Positions 62,935 to 64,000 of a stretch of 64,000 nt of DNA are shown here, piece after piece; position 1 is the stretch's first letter; every line of letters starts with the position of its first letter. Source of the DNA: Pseudoips prasinana (Eukaryota; Arthropoda; Insecta; Lepidoptera; Nolidae). A model generated the notes under the pieces. That model searched no databases, had not been told where the DNA came from, and saw nothing but the letters and a program-made list of their open reading frames with translations. The position numbers and the translations under genes are program-made. The stretch lies in assembly GCA_951640165.1 (NCBI GenBank), contig OX621264.1, positions 5,585,001 to 5,649,000 on the forward strand. Direction: 5' to 3'.

Positions 62935-63465
62935 CCAATAGACGGCGTAGAAGTCGTCCCGAGGAAATATCTACCGGAGAACGGGCAGCAGCATCTTTCT
63001 GCTACTTATGATCATCATGCTACCGATCACCAACCCGTCTGCCAAGCGTGGCGATTACGGCATATCTTTCCACATGATGGAAACAACTGTATACCGTGGA
63101 GATCTTTGGGGAGGCTTTTATCCAGCAGTGCACGTGTTTTTGCTGATGTGAAGATGATGATGAAATAAACGTAGAGATTGTCTTAATTTTTTCGTAGGAA
63201 TTTTTTGCATTTAATCTTATTTGCATTTTTTCAATAGTGATTGTTAACAAAGCTGTGTGACTCCCGCAAAGAGATATTTTCTAGAAAAGATGAATACCTA
63301 CCCCACGGAAGCCACCCAACTATTGGCGTTGCGTGACGATTATGGCATATCCCTCCAAATCATGGTAACAACTCCAATGTGGAATCTTTTGGGGAGGCAT
63401 TTGTCTAGCAGTGGACGTCTTTCGGCTGATGTGATGATGTTGATGAACGTAGAGATTGTCTTAAT
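62935..63465 (+). repeat. Two successive repeat-tail copies
   Basis: 62935-63165 and 63290-63460 share CGTAGAAGTCGTCC- or CTGCCAAGCGTGGCGATTAC-type blocks and TTTTGGGGAGGC. Each is followed by AACGTAGAGATTGTCTTAAT, so the pair may be a local duplication. Confidence 0.55.
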
Positions 63466-64000
63466 TTTTCCGTTGGAATTTCTGCATTTAAACACATTGC
63501 ATTTTTTCAAGCTGTGTGACATCCCCGCATAGAGCAATTTTCTTGCAAATATGGATAGCTTGCCTACGGAAGTCACTCAAGTCATGACTGCTGGATTTTA
63601 GGGCATAGTCAGCTTGTTGTGGCTGAACGATTGCATCCTCTCTGCTGTCAATTGAGTATATCAGCGTTATCGACTAAACAAAAGATTTAGTAAGTTAACC
63701 TGCATCTATTTTAACGCCGATCACGATCACGATGATTGGCGATTTAGGCGGTAGGTCCACAGGTGGGAGAGTTTAACCTGTCTGACTGAAATACTACTGG
63801 TTTACCTATTTTTTTTCAACTACGGGACTAGTCCCTCCCTCTTTACCATCACTGTCCTCTCAACTCCTGTAAGCCAGGATCAACAGTGGCACACAATGAA
63901 ATGACACTGAGCGGTGAGGCTCAAGCATGACCCGGGGAATCGCTTTAACTGTCTTGGATCAGAAGATACGAGGAGTTAGAAAAAGAATAGTTCCACTGCC
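63466..64000. other. Unassigned right end
   Basis: No exon continuing the zinc-finger gene was recognised here, so the next upstream exon (which should end in phase 2) is probably beyond the window. Confidence 0.4.

Overview
The window looks like nuclear DNA of a moth or butterfly. It is AT-rich, has spliced genes with large introns, and is packed with insect-type mobile DNA: RTE-like, R1-like and CR1/Jockey-like LINEs, tRNA-derived and 5S-rRNA-derived SINEs, Helitrons ending in CTAG, a mariner, hAT-like elements and many fold-back MITEs. The repeat family carrying GGCCAAGTGCGAGTCGG is one I associate with Lepidoptera. Everything here is read by eye, without database searches.

Three spliced host genes can be reconstructed, all on the minus strand. 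(1) 25333 down to 10547: a membrane-anchored RING-H2 ubiquitin-ligase-like protein in four exons (816 nt, 271 codons plus stop, all splice phases compatible). Its 11.5 kb third intron holds a complete 5.4 kb LINE. (2) 30688 down to about 29170: a THAP-domain gene that looks broken; the expected 3' splice site before exon 2 reads AA instead of AG, and the last exon is frameshifted. (3) 62653 (entering from beyond the window) down to 47732: a C2H2 zinc-finger gene with eight recognisable exons. It encodes five C2H2 fingers plus a separate Cys/His module, and every exon junction is in phase. A tRNA-Arg(TCG) lies in one of its introns, and a 59-codon membrane micro-ORF lies at 33846-34025 (+).

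Layout: 1-10.5 kb, dense SINE/MITE/Helitron debris. 10.5-25.3 kb, the RING gene with nested elements; the LINE at 15.5-20.9 kb has ORF1, a middle ORF in the same frame behind a TGA-CTA, and an EN-RT ORF2. 25.6-27.2 kb, a decayed TIR transposon. 27.7-28.3 kb, an R1-like tail. 29.2-30.7 kb, the THAP gene. 31-36 kb, sparse. 36.9-39.9 kb, a mariner inside an older TIR element. 41.7-45.8 kb, four nested insertions. 46.8-64 kb, the zinc-finger gene, whose introns carry tandem copies of its own exons and a three-unit higher-order minisatellite.

The most unusual material is the zinc-finger locus. One exon is copied five more times and decayed, a 3' splice site has become a seven-copy 53-bp satellite, and two other exons have broken duplicates. 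Also notable are the possible UGA-CUA readthrough in the LINE, different Helitrons at the identical site in separate SINE copies, and a 75-bp-arm fold-back just downstream of the RING stop codon.
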